A stretch of 64,000 nucleotides of DNA from Pigmentiphaga humi (GTDB lineage Bacteria > Pseudomonadota > Gammaproteobacteria > Burkholderiales > Burkholderiaceae_B). The translations under genes were made by a program, and so were the position numbers. Below the pieces are notes generated by a model, which saw only the letters and a program-made list of their open reading frames with translations, did no database searches and was not told the DNA's origin. Position 1 is the stretch's first letter. Each line of letters starts with the position of its first letter. Location: contig NZ_UWPJ01000018.1 of the NCBI RefSeq assembly GCF_900606115.1, positions 174,181-238,180 of the forward strand, written 5' to 3'. This document shows, piece by piece, positions 44,571-53,868 of the stretch.

Positions 44571-44625
44571 GGAATCACTTTGTTTAAAGCCGAAACGGGT
44601 TGGCGCCGAATCGCCGTGTATGTTG
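44571..44625 (+). promoter_or_regulatory. Conserved bipartite promoter-like element, copy A
   Basis: GGAATCACTTTGTTTAAAGC at 44571-44590 and TGTATGTTG at 44617-44625 have close counterparts upstream of katE, with the same 39-base distance between GGAATCA and TGTATGTTG. The GGAAT-type -35-like sequence resembles ECF sigma promoters more than the housekeeping type; I cannot fix the -10. It is 88 bases upstream of the acyl-CoA-dehydrogenase-like start. Confidence 0.6.
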
Positions 44626-44713
44626 CATCAACCAACGCGGCCGGCCCCCATGCGGATCGGCTCTCGTCCTCAGGCCGCGGCTCATCCTGATTCTTTCTTC
44701 CAAGTCCGCAGCC

Positions 44714-45757
44714 ATGACTGGACCCTCCTCGCCCCTCGCCGATCCCGCCCTCTCGAAGCTGCGCGCCATCCTTCGCGATCTGCCCCGGGATACCTATGCG
44801 CTGCTGCATGACCTGATCGATTCAGGATGCGCGGACCTGCCCTGCCCCGGCGCGGGCCGCACGCTGGCGCGCTGGCAAATGCTGGCCGAAGTCGCCCGGC
44901 ACGACCTCGCGCTGGCCAAGCTGTACGAAAGCCATGCCGACGCGCTGGCCATCCTGCACGAGCTGGGACGCGATGCGCTCGCGCCGCGCGGCGGCCTGTG
45001 GGCGGTATGGTGCGCGGAGCCGCCCGACAGGCGCGTGCGCGTCGTCCCGTCCGGAACGGCAGCCGATGCGGTCCGGCTCCACGGCACCAAGGCCTGGTGC
45101 TCCGGAGCCGCGCATGTCGGCCACGCGCTGCTCAGCGCCTGGGACGCCGACGATCGGCCTGTGCTGGTTGCGGTCCGGATGGACCGGCCCGGCGTTCGGG
45201 TCACCGGGGAAGGCTGGCATGCGGTGGGCATGGCGGACACCGCCAGCGTGGACGTCGTCTTCGATGCGGCGCCGGGCTGCCTGGTAGGCGGACCGGGCGC
45301 CTATGTCGAGCGCCCCGGGTTCATGCACGGCGCGGCGGGCATAGCGGCATGCTGGTACGGGGCGGCGCAAGCCATAGGCACGCGGGTGGCGCAATCAGTG
45401 CGGCAGCGGGAAGACGATCCGCATGCGCTGGCCCATCTCGGCGCCATCGACGTGGCGCTGGCCCAGGCGCGCGCCCTGCTGCGCGCCGCGGCGGCCGAGA
45501 TCGACGCCCGAGACGGGCGCGACGCCTGTGCGCATGCCGTCCGGCGCGCGCGGCTGGCCGTCGAGGCGGCCGCGGAAACCGTGCTGCGGCGCGCGCCGCG
45601 CGCCGTCGGCGCCGGGCCCCTATGCAAGGACATCGGCTTCGCGCGCCTGATGGCCGACCTGCCCGTGTTCATCCGCCAAAGCCACGCCGAGCGCGACCTC
45701 GCCGCACACGGGCACGCCGTTTCCCAATCCGGCCAGGACGCTGCATGGACGCTCTGA
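44714..45757 (+). CDS. Acyl-CoA dehydrogenase-like protein
   Basis: A 347-aa flavoprotein of the acyl-CoA dehydrogenase fold. The middle region reads LHGTKAWCSGAAHVGHALLSA, equivalent to the FAD-binding LxGxKxxxSxA strand of the family, with the C-terminal helical bundle after about residue 210. It is shorter than normal enzymes and no clear catalytic Glu can be named, so it may act on a carrier-bound or sugar-linked substrate or hydroxylate rather than dehydrogenate. It heads a tight operon with a PIG-L deacetylase, a NodS-like methyltransferase and a GT2. The ribosome site is weak. Confidence 0.78.
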   Translation: MTGPSSPLADPALSKLRAILRDLPRDTYALLHDLIDSGCADLPCPGAGRTLARWQMLAEVARHDLALAKLYESHADALAILHELGRDALAPRGGLWAVWCAEPPDRRVRVVPSGTAADAVRLHGTKAWCSGAAHVGHALLSAWDADDRPVLVAVRMDRPGVRVTGEGWHAVGMADTASVDVVFDAAPGCLVGGPGAYVERPGFMHGAAGIAACWYGAAQAIGTRVAQSVRQREDDPHALAHLGAIDVALAQARALLRAAAAEIDARDGRDACAHAVRRARLAVEAAAETVLRRAPRAVGAGPLCKDIGFARLMADLPVFIRQSHAERDLAAHGHAVSQSGQDAAWTL

Positions 45758-46503
45758 ACCGCCGCGCCATCGTGGGCAGGGGCACGCCCGAAGCGGCCTG
45801 GCAAACCTGGCTGCGCCGCCACCCCTTGCGCGCGGCAAGCGCCGCCGGCCTGGTCCGCGCGGGAGCCGCGCTGCACGTGGTCGCGCCGCACCCCGACGAC
45901 GAGATACTCGGCTGCGCCGGCATCATGCGGCAGGTCTCGCGCCTGGGCATCGCCGTCCAGGTCTGGGCTGTCACCGATGGCGAAGCCAGCCACCCCGGGT
46001 CGCCAAGGTGGCCGGCGGACAGCCTGGCGCGGGCGCGCACCCGCGAAAGCGAACAAGCGCTGCGCCGGCTCGGCATAGACGCGCGGCGCGAACGCCTCGG
46101 CCTGCCCGACGGCGGGGTCGCCACCCACGAGACGGAACTGGCGGCGACACTGGGCGCACGCCTGCAGCCGGGCGACACCGTCATCGCGCCATGGCGCCTG
46201 GACGGCCATCCCGACCACGAAGCCGTCGCCCGGGCATGCCTGCGGGCGTCGAAAATCCGCGCATGCAGGCTGCTCGAAGTCCCCATCTGGGGCTGGCACT
46301 GGGCGGAACCGGCAAACGGCGGATTCCCGTGGCGGCGAGCGGCGGCCATCGCGCTGGACGCCGCCGACCGCCAGGCCAAGGCCGACGCGATCCAGGCATT
46401 CCGCAGCCAGCTGGAACCCGACGCGGATACCGGCAACCCGCCCATCCTGCCCGATTTCGCATTGGCGCGATTGCAGCGCACTTTCGAAGTGGTGCTGCAA
46501 TGA
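45745..46503 (+). CDS. PIG-L family deacetylase
   Basis: A 252-aa zinc-dependent N-deacetylase-like protein. The metal motif is VVAPHPDDEILGCAG, with the third ligand in PWRLDGHPDHEAVARAC. Members remove acetyl from N-acetylglucosamine in GPI, mycothiol, bacillithiol and chitobiose. Its start overlaps the acyl-CoA dehydrogenase-like gene by 13 bases and its stop overlaps the methyltransferase start. In this company it probably deacetylates an N-acetyl-sugar intermediate made by the GT2. Confidence 0.9.
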   Translation: MDALNRRAIVGRGTPEAAWQTWLRRHPLRAASAAGLVRAGAALHVVAPHPDDEILGCAGIMRQVSRLGIAVQVWAVTDGEASHPGSPRWPADSLARARTRESEQALRRLGIDARRERLGLPDGGVATHETELAATLGARLQPGDTVIAPWRLDGHPDHEAVARACLRASKIRACRLLEVPIWGWHWAEPANGGFPWRRAAAIALDAADRQAKADAIQAFRSQLEPDADTGNPPILPDFALARLQRTFEVVLQ

Positions 46504-47084
46504 CGGACTTCGAAGCCTTGTACCGCAACCATCCCGATCCGTGGTCGGTCCGCAGCGCGTGGTACGAACGCCGCAAACTCGGCCTGCTGATGGCGGCGCT
46601 GCCGCGCGAACGCTATCGCTGCGCGCTCGAACTCGGCTGCGGCACCGGCCAGGCCACGGTGGAACTGGCCGCGCGCAGCGATGCCGTGCTGGCGGTGGAC
46701 GGCGCTCCGACCGCGGCGGCCCGGTGCCAGGAGGCCCTCGCGCAGCGGGGCACGATCAACGCGCGCGTATACCTGCTCGACTTGCCCGGGCAATGGCCGC
46801 TGGCCGCCGGCGCCGCCGTCGATCTGATCGTGGTTTCGGAGCTGGCCTATTACTTTTCCGACGACGCGCTGCGGCGCTTCATCCAGTGCTGTTCGCGTTC
46901 GCTCGCCCCGGGCGGGGACTGGGCCATGTGCCACTACACCCTTCCCTTCCACGACCGGCTCCAGGACACCGCGCGCCTGCACCGCGCAGTGGACGATACC
47001 GCCGGGCTGCGCCGCATCGTCACCCACGACGACGCGCGCTTCCGCCTGGACATCTGGCGCAAACACGAAGGAGCCGCCCCATGA
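46500..47084 (+). CDS. NodS-like SAM-dependent methyltransferase
   Basis: A 194-aa class I methyltransferase. It begins with the NodS-type PDPWSVRSAWYERRKL, has motif I ALELGCGTGQATVELA, and VVSELAYYFSDDALRRFI. Rhizobial NodS N-methylates the free amine of the deacetylated chitin oligosaccharide. Here it follows a PIG-L deacetylase directly, which would expose such an amine, so N-methylation of an amino sugar is plausible. Both ends overlap neighbours in ATGA fashion. Confidence 0.87.
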   Translation: MTDFEALYRNHPDPWSVRSAWYERRKLGLLMAALPRERYRCALELGCGTGQATVELAARSDAVLAVDGAPTAAARCQEALAQRGTINARVYLLDLPGQWPLAAGAAVDLIVVSELAYYFSDDALRRFIQCCSRSLAPGGDWAMCHYTLPFHDRLQDTARLHRAVDDTAGLRRIVTHDDARFRLDIWRKHEGAAP

Positions 47085-47785
47085 TCGGCGTCTGCATCCC
47101 CGCCCACAACGAGGAAGAGGACATCGGCCGGTGCCTGGCCGCCATGGCCCGCGCGGTGCGCCACCCAGGGCTGCGCGGAGAGCCTGTGGAAGTCGTGGTG
47201 GTCCTGGATGCCTGTTCCGACCGCACCGCGGCGCGCACGCGCGCCTGGCCGGTAACCGCGATCGAGACAGCCTGCCGGAACGTCGGCCTGGCGCGCGCGG
47301 CCGGCGCTCGCCGCCTGCTCGACGCCGGCGCCAGATGGCTGGCCTTCACGGATGCCGACACGGTCGTGTCGGAAAGCTGGCTCGCCGACCAGCTCTCGCT
47401 GCAGGCGGCTGTCGTCTGCGGCACCGTGGAGGTCGGCGACTGGACCGCCCACGGCCCCTATGCCGAGCTCGCCCGCAACGCCTTTCTTTGCGCCTATCAG
47501 GACCGCGACGGACACCGCCACGTCCACGGCGCCAATCTCGGCATCGATGCCGCGGCCTATCGGCGCATCGGCGGCTTCCAGGCACTGGCCTGTAGCGAAG
47601 ACCAGGCCCTGGTCGACAAGCTGGAGCGCGCCGGCGTTCCCATCGCCTGGACCGCGTTGCCCCGCGTCGTCACCAGTGCACGCCCCTTCTCGCGCGTCGC
47701 AGGCGGATTCGCCTGTACGTTGCGGCGCGCGTGGGAGCAGCAGTCTCCGCGCCCCCAAGCCATGCTGGAACCCGGCGAAGCCTGA
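47081..47785 (+). CDS. Glycosyltransferase family 2
   Basis: A 234-aa GT-A fold transferase. CIPAHNEEEDIGRCL opens it, then VVVVLDACSDRT and AFTDADTVVSESWLADQL with the DxD metal motif, and ANLGIDAAAYRRIGGF, ending with the ACSEDQALV acceptor block. No membrane segments are seen, so it is cytoplasmic, unlike the polymerising NodC/BcsA type. It is the fourth gene of the operon; together the four could build a small N-methylated glycoconjugate. Confidence 0.9.
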   Translation: MIGVCIPAHNEEEDIGRCLAAMARAVRHPGLRGEPVEVVVVLDACSDRTAARTRAWPVTAIETACRNVGLARAAGARRLLDAGARWLAFTDADTVVSESWLADQLSLQAAVVCGTVEVGDWTAHGPYAELARNAFLCAYQDRDGHRHVHGANLGIDAAAYRRIGGFQALACSEDQALVDKLERAGVPIAWTALPRVVTSARPFSRVAGGFACTLRRAWEQQSPRPQAMLEPGEA

Positions 47786-47833
47786 GCAGGGCTCGCAGGC
47801 GCGCACATGGGGATCAGCTCAACCGGCGGGAGA

Positions 47834-47967
47834 CCATTCTGTTCAAAGCGTTACGAAGCGTGCGGCCGCTTTGCCGCCATACGAATCGGCGCACGCCAGC
47901 CGGCCCGCAAGCGGAATCATTTTGTTTAACGCGGACACGCGCCGGAAAGAGCGCCGTCTGTATGTTG
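47834..47967 (+). promoter_or_regulatory. Conserved bipartite element, copy B, with a partial copy upstream of katE
   Basis: GGAATCATTTTGTTTAACGC at 47913-47932 and TGTATGTTG at 47959-47967 match the element upstream of the acyl-CoA-dehydrogenase-like gene, with identical 39-base spacing. A third, weaker copy (CCATTCTGTTCAAAGCG) lies at 47834-47850, 83 bases further upstream. The complete copy ends 40 bases before the katE start. The 222-base gap 47786-48007 holds nothing else recognisable. Confidence 0.6.
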
Positions 47968-48007
47968 GAGTGCGCCGAGCCAACCAACAACCTCCGAGGA
48001 ATGCATC

Positions 48008-50401
<2,394 letters not shown>

Positions 50402-50418
50402 GCATAGGCACGCAGAGG

Positions 50419-51204
50419 ATGGACACGCCCGATTCGGCGCCGGACGCTCGGCCAGCCGACCTCAAGGTCGGCTGCGCCGGATGGGCCATCCCCAGCCGCC
50501 ACGCCGATCTGTTCGGTCCGGGAGCGAGCGTGCTCGCGCGCTACGCGACGCGCTTTCCCATCGTCGAAATCAACTCGTCGTTCTACCGCCCGCACCGGCC
50601 CGGCACCTACCGGCGCTGGGCCGAATCGGTGCCCGACGATTTCCGTTTCTCGGTCAAGGTGCCGCGCAGCATCTCGCATGAATTGCGCCTGTGCGACGCC
50701 GGGCCGGCGCTCGACGGCTTCTTCGGCCAGGTCTGTGCTCTCGAAGAAAAATTGGGCAGGCTCCTGCTGCAGTTGCCGCCGTCCCTGCAGTTCGATGCCC
50801 GCACCGCGTCCGTCTTCTTTCGGATGATGCGGCGCCGCACCGCCGTTCCCATCGTTTGCGAGCCGCGGCATCCCACCTGGTTCGACCCCCGCGTCACGGC
50901 CATGCTCGAACGGCACGGCATCGCCCGGGCGGCGGTGGACCCGGCACCGGTGCCCGCGGCGGCGCTCCCCGCTGCCGATCGCCGCCACAGTTATTGGCGC
51001 TGGCACGGCTCGCCCCGGATCTACTACAGCGAATACGATCATGCGGCGCTGCAGGCGCTGGCCGACGCCATCCGGCAGGAGCGAGGCGATGGCGATACGC
51101 CGTGGGTGATCTTCGACAATACGGCACTGGGACACGCCGTGCCTAATGCCGCACAGATGCAGGCGATCGTGGGCAACCGCGCGGAAGGTGAAAGCCAGAT
51201 GTGA
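50419..51204 (+). CDS. DUF72 family protein
   Basis: A 261-aa TIM-barrel-like DUF72 protein: VGCAGWAIPSRHADLF, then FPIVEINSSFYRPHRPGTY, FRFSVKVPRSISHE and PIVCEPRHPTWFDPRV. No biochemical function is established for the family. It starts 17 bases after katE and may be cotranscribed with it. A second, distantly related DUF72 gene lies at 53869. Confidence 0.87.
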   Translation: MDTPDSAPDARPADLKVGCAGWAIPSRHADLFGPGASVLARYATRFPIVEINSSFYRPHRPGTYRRWAESVPDDFRFSVKVPRSISHELRLCDAGPALDGFFGQVCALEEKLGRLLLQLPPSLQFDARTASVFFRMMRRRTAVPIVCEPRHPTWFDPRVTAMLERHGIARAAVDPAPVPAAALPAADRRHSYWRWHGSPRIYYSEYDHAALQALADAIRQERGDGDTPWVIFDNTALGHAVPNAAQMQAIVGNRAEGESQM

Positions 51205-51211
51205 AAAGGAA

Positions 51212-51368
51212 GGCCCCCACGCTTGCCGCTCCGCGGCGGCGCTGCCCCCCGAGGGGGCTTTTCATCTTGGGGCGGCCCGGCGATGAAAGGGCCCCCACGC
51301 TTGCCGCTCCGCGGCGGCGCTGCCCCCCGAGGAGGCTTTTTCATCTTGGAACGGCCCGGCAAATGAAA
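51212..51368. repeat. Two tandem 78-base repeat units
   Basis: Units start at 51212 and 51290 and are nearly identical (GGCCCCCACGCTTGCCGCTC through CGGCCCGGC and ATGAAA). They differ by a few bases, mainly in the GC-rich stem and the T-run. Each contains a GC-rich hairpin followed by T residues. They fit the description of a family of GC-rich intergenic repeats and lie right after the DUF72 stop. Confidence 0.85.
51244..51262 (+). terminator. Rho-independent terminator after katE-DUF72
   Basis: GCCCCC pairs with GGGGGC around CGA and is followed by TTTT. It lies in the first repeat unit, 40 bases after the DUF72 stop. The second unit has the same shape at 51322-51341 with one mismatch in the stem and five T residues, giving a double terminator. 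Confidence 0.75.
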
Positions 51369-51385
51369 ACGGCGCTGGATCGCTC

Positions 51386-51448
51386 CAACGCCGCTGCCGT
51401 CCCCGGAGGCTGTCCCCGGACGAAACCCGGGAGCCTGGGCCGGCGTTG
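51386..51448. ncRNA. Nested inverted repeat, possible structured RNA
   Basis: CAACGCCG pairs with CGGCGTTG at the ends, AGGCT with AGCCT inside, and CCCGG with CCGGG at the centre, all in register with short internal loops. It lies 22 bases after the tandem repeats and 141 bases before tag. There is no T-tract directly after it. In DNA this GC-rich such pairing can arise by chance, so it is only a candidate. Confidence 0.3.
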
Positions 51449-51589
51449 CCCCGGTCAGGAGCCGGGGCCGCTCGAACCGGAAGCGGTTTTCTGCGCAGCC
51501 GGTGTGGCCATTCTTGCGCTGCCGGTCCGTGCCGTCAAGAGATGCCGACACCGCGGAACGCGCGCCTCCGGATGCTGCATAATCATCCG

Positions 51590-52201
51590 ATGACCGCCAC
51601 CCTCCCCGGCCCCGATGGCCAACCGCGCTGCCGCTGGTGCGGCGCCGCGCCCGAGTTCTTTGCCTATCACGATGCCGAATGGGGCTTCCCGGTGGCCGAC
51701 GACCGGCGTCTGTTCGAGAAACTCAGCCTGGAGGGCTTCCAGTCCGGTCTGAGCTGGCGCACCATCCTCGCCAAGCGCGAGAACTTCCGCGCCGCCTTCT
51801 ACGGCTTCGACATGGCCAGCGTGGCGCGCATGACCGAGCGCGACGTCGCCCGCCTGCTTCAGGACCCGGGCATCGTCCGTCATCGCGGCAAGATCGAAGC
51901 CGTCATCAACAACGCCCAGCGAGCGCTGGAACTGGTCGCGGAAGAAGGCTCGCTGGCAGCCTATTTCTGGCGCCATGAACCCGATCCGGCCACGCCTGAC
52001 CCGGCGCAGGCGGTTTCGACGTCGCCCACTTCCATCGCCATTTCCAAGGATCTCAAGAAACGGGGCTGGAAGTTCGTCGGCCCGACCACGGTCTACGCCT
52101 TCATGCAGGCCATGGGCATGGTCAACGATCATGCCGCTGAGTGCGTGACGCGCGCGCAGGTGGCGCACGCACGGCAGGCGTTCACGCCGCCGCGCCGCTA
52201 A
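51590..52201 (+). CDS. tag: DNA-3-methyladenine glycosylase I
   Basis: A 203-aa HhH-fold glycosylase that removes 3-methyladenine from alkylated DNA. The Tag zinc snap is complete: a Cys in CRWCGAAPEF, His in AYHDAEWGFPV, and His and Cys in NDHAAECVTRAQV. The catalytic and binding region EGFQSGLSWRTILAKRENF is canonical. No good ribosome site is seen before ATG 51590. It continues the repair theme of this region. Confidence 0.95.
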   Translation: MTATLPGPDGQPRCRWCGAAPEFFAYHDAEWGFPVADDRRLFEKLSLEGFQSGLSWRTILAKRENFRAAFYGFDMASVARMTERDVARLLQDPGIVRHRGKIEAVINNAQRALELVAEEGSLAAYFWRHEPDPATPDPAQAVSTSPTSIAISKDLKKRGWKFVGPTTVYAFMQAMGMVNDHAAECVTRAQVAHARQAFTPPRR

Positions 52202-52214
52202 AGCGCTTCTGTGC

Positions 52215-52808
52215 ATGTCCCCATCCGGAACGACCGCCATGCAATACCCCCGTGATCCCGCTGCCGCCGATACGCCTGGGGCGCATTCGGCGCTCGCTTC
52301 GCTCGCCGCCACCGCCGAAGACGCGGATACCCGCCTGTTCGCGCAACTGGTTGCGGCCCGTGAAACAGGCGGCCAGCTCGCATGGCTGGGGCTGGACCGG
52401 GCTCGCCTGGAAGCCCTGTGCCGGCGCCGGTTTCCCGGGCTCGCCATCGCTCCGCTCCACACCTGTCCCCAGGAAACCGCGTTTACGCGCGCCTTGCACC
52501 GCCATCTGCTGGCCCACGGCAATCCTGCGCTGCCTGCGGACGACGTCGACGACCTGGCGCGCATCATCGCGCATGCCTGTTTGCGTCCCGACCATTTATG
52601 GAAAGATCTCGGCCTGCGCGGCCGCGAGGACGTCACGCACGCCCTGCATCGCTATTTCCCCGGCCTGCCCGAACGCAACACGGGCAACTTGCGCTGGAAG
52701 AAGTTCCTGGCCTACGACCTGGCGGCGGCCCAGGGCCTGCCGCCCTCCCCCGCGCCGGGCTGTCCGGGCTGCGAAGCCTACGGCGAGTGCTATCCCCGGA
52801 CAGGCTAA
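52215..52808 (+). CDS. NifQ-like protein lacking the first cluster cysteine
   Basis: A 197-aa protein whose C-terminal 90 residues match NifQ: DHLWKDLGLRGREDVTHAL, then FPGLPERNTGNLRWKKFLAY and the terminal Cys motif. NifQ has C-x4-C-x2-C-x5-C, which binds a Mo-Fe-S cluster for nitrogenase cofactor assembly. Here it reads S-PAPG-C-PG-C-EAYGE-C, with Ser at the first position. No nitrogenase gene is in the window, so a role other than nitrogen fixation is likely. It starts 13 bases after tag; ATG 52239 is an alternative start. Confidence 0.8.
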   Translation: MSPSGTTAMQYPRDPAAADTPGAHSALASLAATAEDADTRLFAQLVAARETGGQLAWLGLDRARLEALCRRRFPGLAIAPLHTCPQETAFTRALHRHLLAHGNPALPADDVDDLARIIAHACLRPDHLWKDLGLRGREDVTHALHRYFPGLPERNTGNLRWKKFLAYDLAAAQGLPPSPAPGCPGCEAYGECYPRTG

Positions 52809-53116
52809 GGCGCGCCGCCCCCAGGTTTGCCGGCGCGGTCGACGTGCCCCAGGTCCCGCCCCGGATCCAGCCTGTCGCGCACCCGCTGCTTGAGCGTCTT
52901 GGCATCGGGAAAACCGCCATCTGCCTTGCGGTCCCAAAGCAGTTCGCCGTCGTAGCGGATCTGGAAGACCCCGCCTGTTCCCGGTATCAGCGCCACTTGC
53001 CCGAGGTCGGTGCCGAAGGTGGACAGCAGTTCTTGCGCCATCCAGGCGGCGCGCAGCAGCCATTGGCACTGCGTGCAATAGGCGATCGAGATGGCGGGTG
53101 CGGACGATGCGGTCAT
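52805..53116 (-). CDS. SelT/SelW/SelH (Rdx) family protein
   Basis: A 103-aa thioredoxin-like protein. The redox motif is CTQC in ISIAYCTQCQWLLRAAWMAQEL, with Cys in the place of selenocysteine, followed by GTGGVFQIRYDGELLWDRKADGGFPDAK cut by the family's usual turn. Its function is unknown. Its start overlaps the stop of the uracil-DNA glycosylase gene upstream and its end overlaps the convergent NifQ-like gene by four bases. Confidence 0.87.
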   Translation of the reverse strand: MTASSAPAISIAYCTQCQWLLRAAWMAQELLSTFGTDLGQVALIPGTGGVFQIRYDGELLWDRKADGGFPDAKTLKQRVRDRLDPGRDLGHVDRAGKPGGGAP

Positions 53117-53802
53117 GATGGCTCCGTTCCAGAAGCAGGCAACAAGGCATCCAGCCTGGCCTGCAGCAATCGGGGGAAGTGCGGCCGCCAGCGCGCATTG
53201 GCTGGCGACGGATGAGGCAGCGGATGCAGGTGCAGCACGCGGGCTGCGCACGGACCGCGCAGCGTGAGGGAAAAACTGGCGGTGTATTTGTCGTCGCGCC
53301 GCCAGAAAGCCTTGAACGCCTCGCGCGCTTGGTCTTCCAGTCCGATGCCGAACCATTCGAAGGCTTCGTTGCCCAGCGTAATGATATGCGTCCCTTGCCA
53401 TGAGCAAGAGAGGATGCGCGCGATGAGCGGATGGAAGCGCTGCCGCACCGAGGCAGGCCATGCCTTGTTGCCCAGCGGCTTGAAGGGCACCGTACTGATC
53501 CAGAAGCAGCGGCGTCCCGCGCGCAGGCCCGCATCGAAGGTGTAATCCTCGCCGGGAAAAAGGTGCGCATGCAGCGCTGCGCGCAGCAGCTGGCCGGAAC
53601 TGCCGACGAACGGTTCGCCATGCCTGACCTCCTCTGCTCCCGGGTCGCGCCCGAAAAAGCACAATGGCGCATCGGCCGGCCCCAGGCCTAGAATGGGAAC
53701 GAGCGGATCGCGGCCGGCGGCGGCATAGGCAGCCCGGTCTGTGTGGTCCAATTGCACGGCCAAGTCTCGGAACGCTTCGAGTTGTTCGGCGGAAAGCGTC
53801 AT
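53113..53802 (-). CDS. Uracil-DNA glycosylase superfamily protein
   Basis: A 229-aa protein. Motif A is CFFGRDPGAEEVRHGEPFVG and motif B is LHPLPHPSPAN with the catalytic His. The Cys residues needed for the [4Fe-4S] cluster of families 4 and 5 are not visible, so it is a cluster-free member of the superfamily. It could remove uracil or another damaged base. It is coupled to the Rdx gene by ATGA overlap. The start at 53802 is preferred; the frame opens 11 codons earlier. Confidence 0.87.
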   Translation of the reverse strand: MTLSAEQLEAFRDLAVQLDHTDRAAYAAAGRDPLVPILGLGPADAPLCFFGRDPGAEEVRHGEPFVGSSGQLLRAALHAHLFPGEDYTFDAGLRAGRRCFWISTVPFKPLGNKAWPASVRQRFHPLIARILSCSWQGTHIITLGNEAFEWFGIGLEDQAREAFKAFWRRDDKYTASFSLTLRGPCAARVLHLHPLPHPSPANARWRPHFPRLLQARLDALLPASGTEPS

Positions 53803-53868
53803 GGCGCGAAAGCATGAACAAGGTCGGGACCGCATTGTAGGCCTGCCGCGTCACAGGAGGCATACGGC

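Larger units (their letters stand above)
44371..44713. other. 343-base divergent control region between the repair and NodS-like operons
   Basis: No gene is supported here. It holds, in order, a GGTCC-CGC-GGACC inverted repeat near 44482, a nine-base hairpin or palindrome at 44528-44551, and the conserved element beginning GGAATCA at 44571. A TATAGT-like string near 44440 on the minus strand could belong to the repair operon promoter, but with no convincing -35. Confidence 0.6.
51205..51589. other. 385-base gene-free region with repeats and hairpins
   Basis: No gene is supported. It holds the two 78-base repeat units (51212-51368) with a strong terminator and then a nested inverted repeat at 51386-51448. 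The last 140 bases before tag show no recognisable promoter element. Confidence 0.6.

Noticed and set aside
45745..47785. Operon considered as a true nodulation gene cluster
   Set aside because: No NodA-type acyltransferase, no membrane chitin synthase NodC and no nod box are present; only the deacetylase-methyltransferase logic is similar.
51212..51368. Repeats considered as a CRISPR array
   Set aside because: Only two directly adjoining units with no spacers and no cas genes; they carry terminator hairpins.
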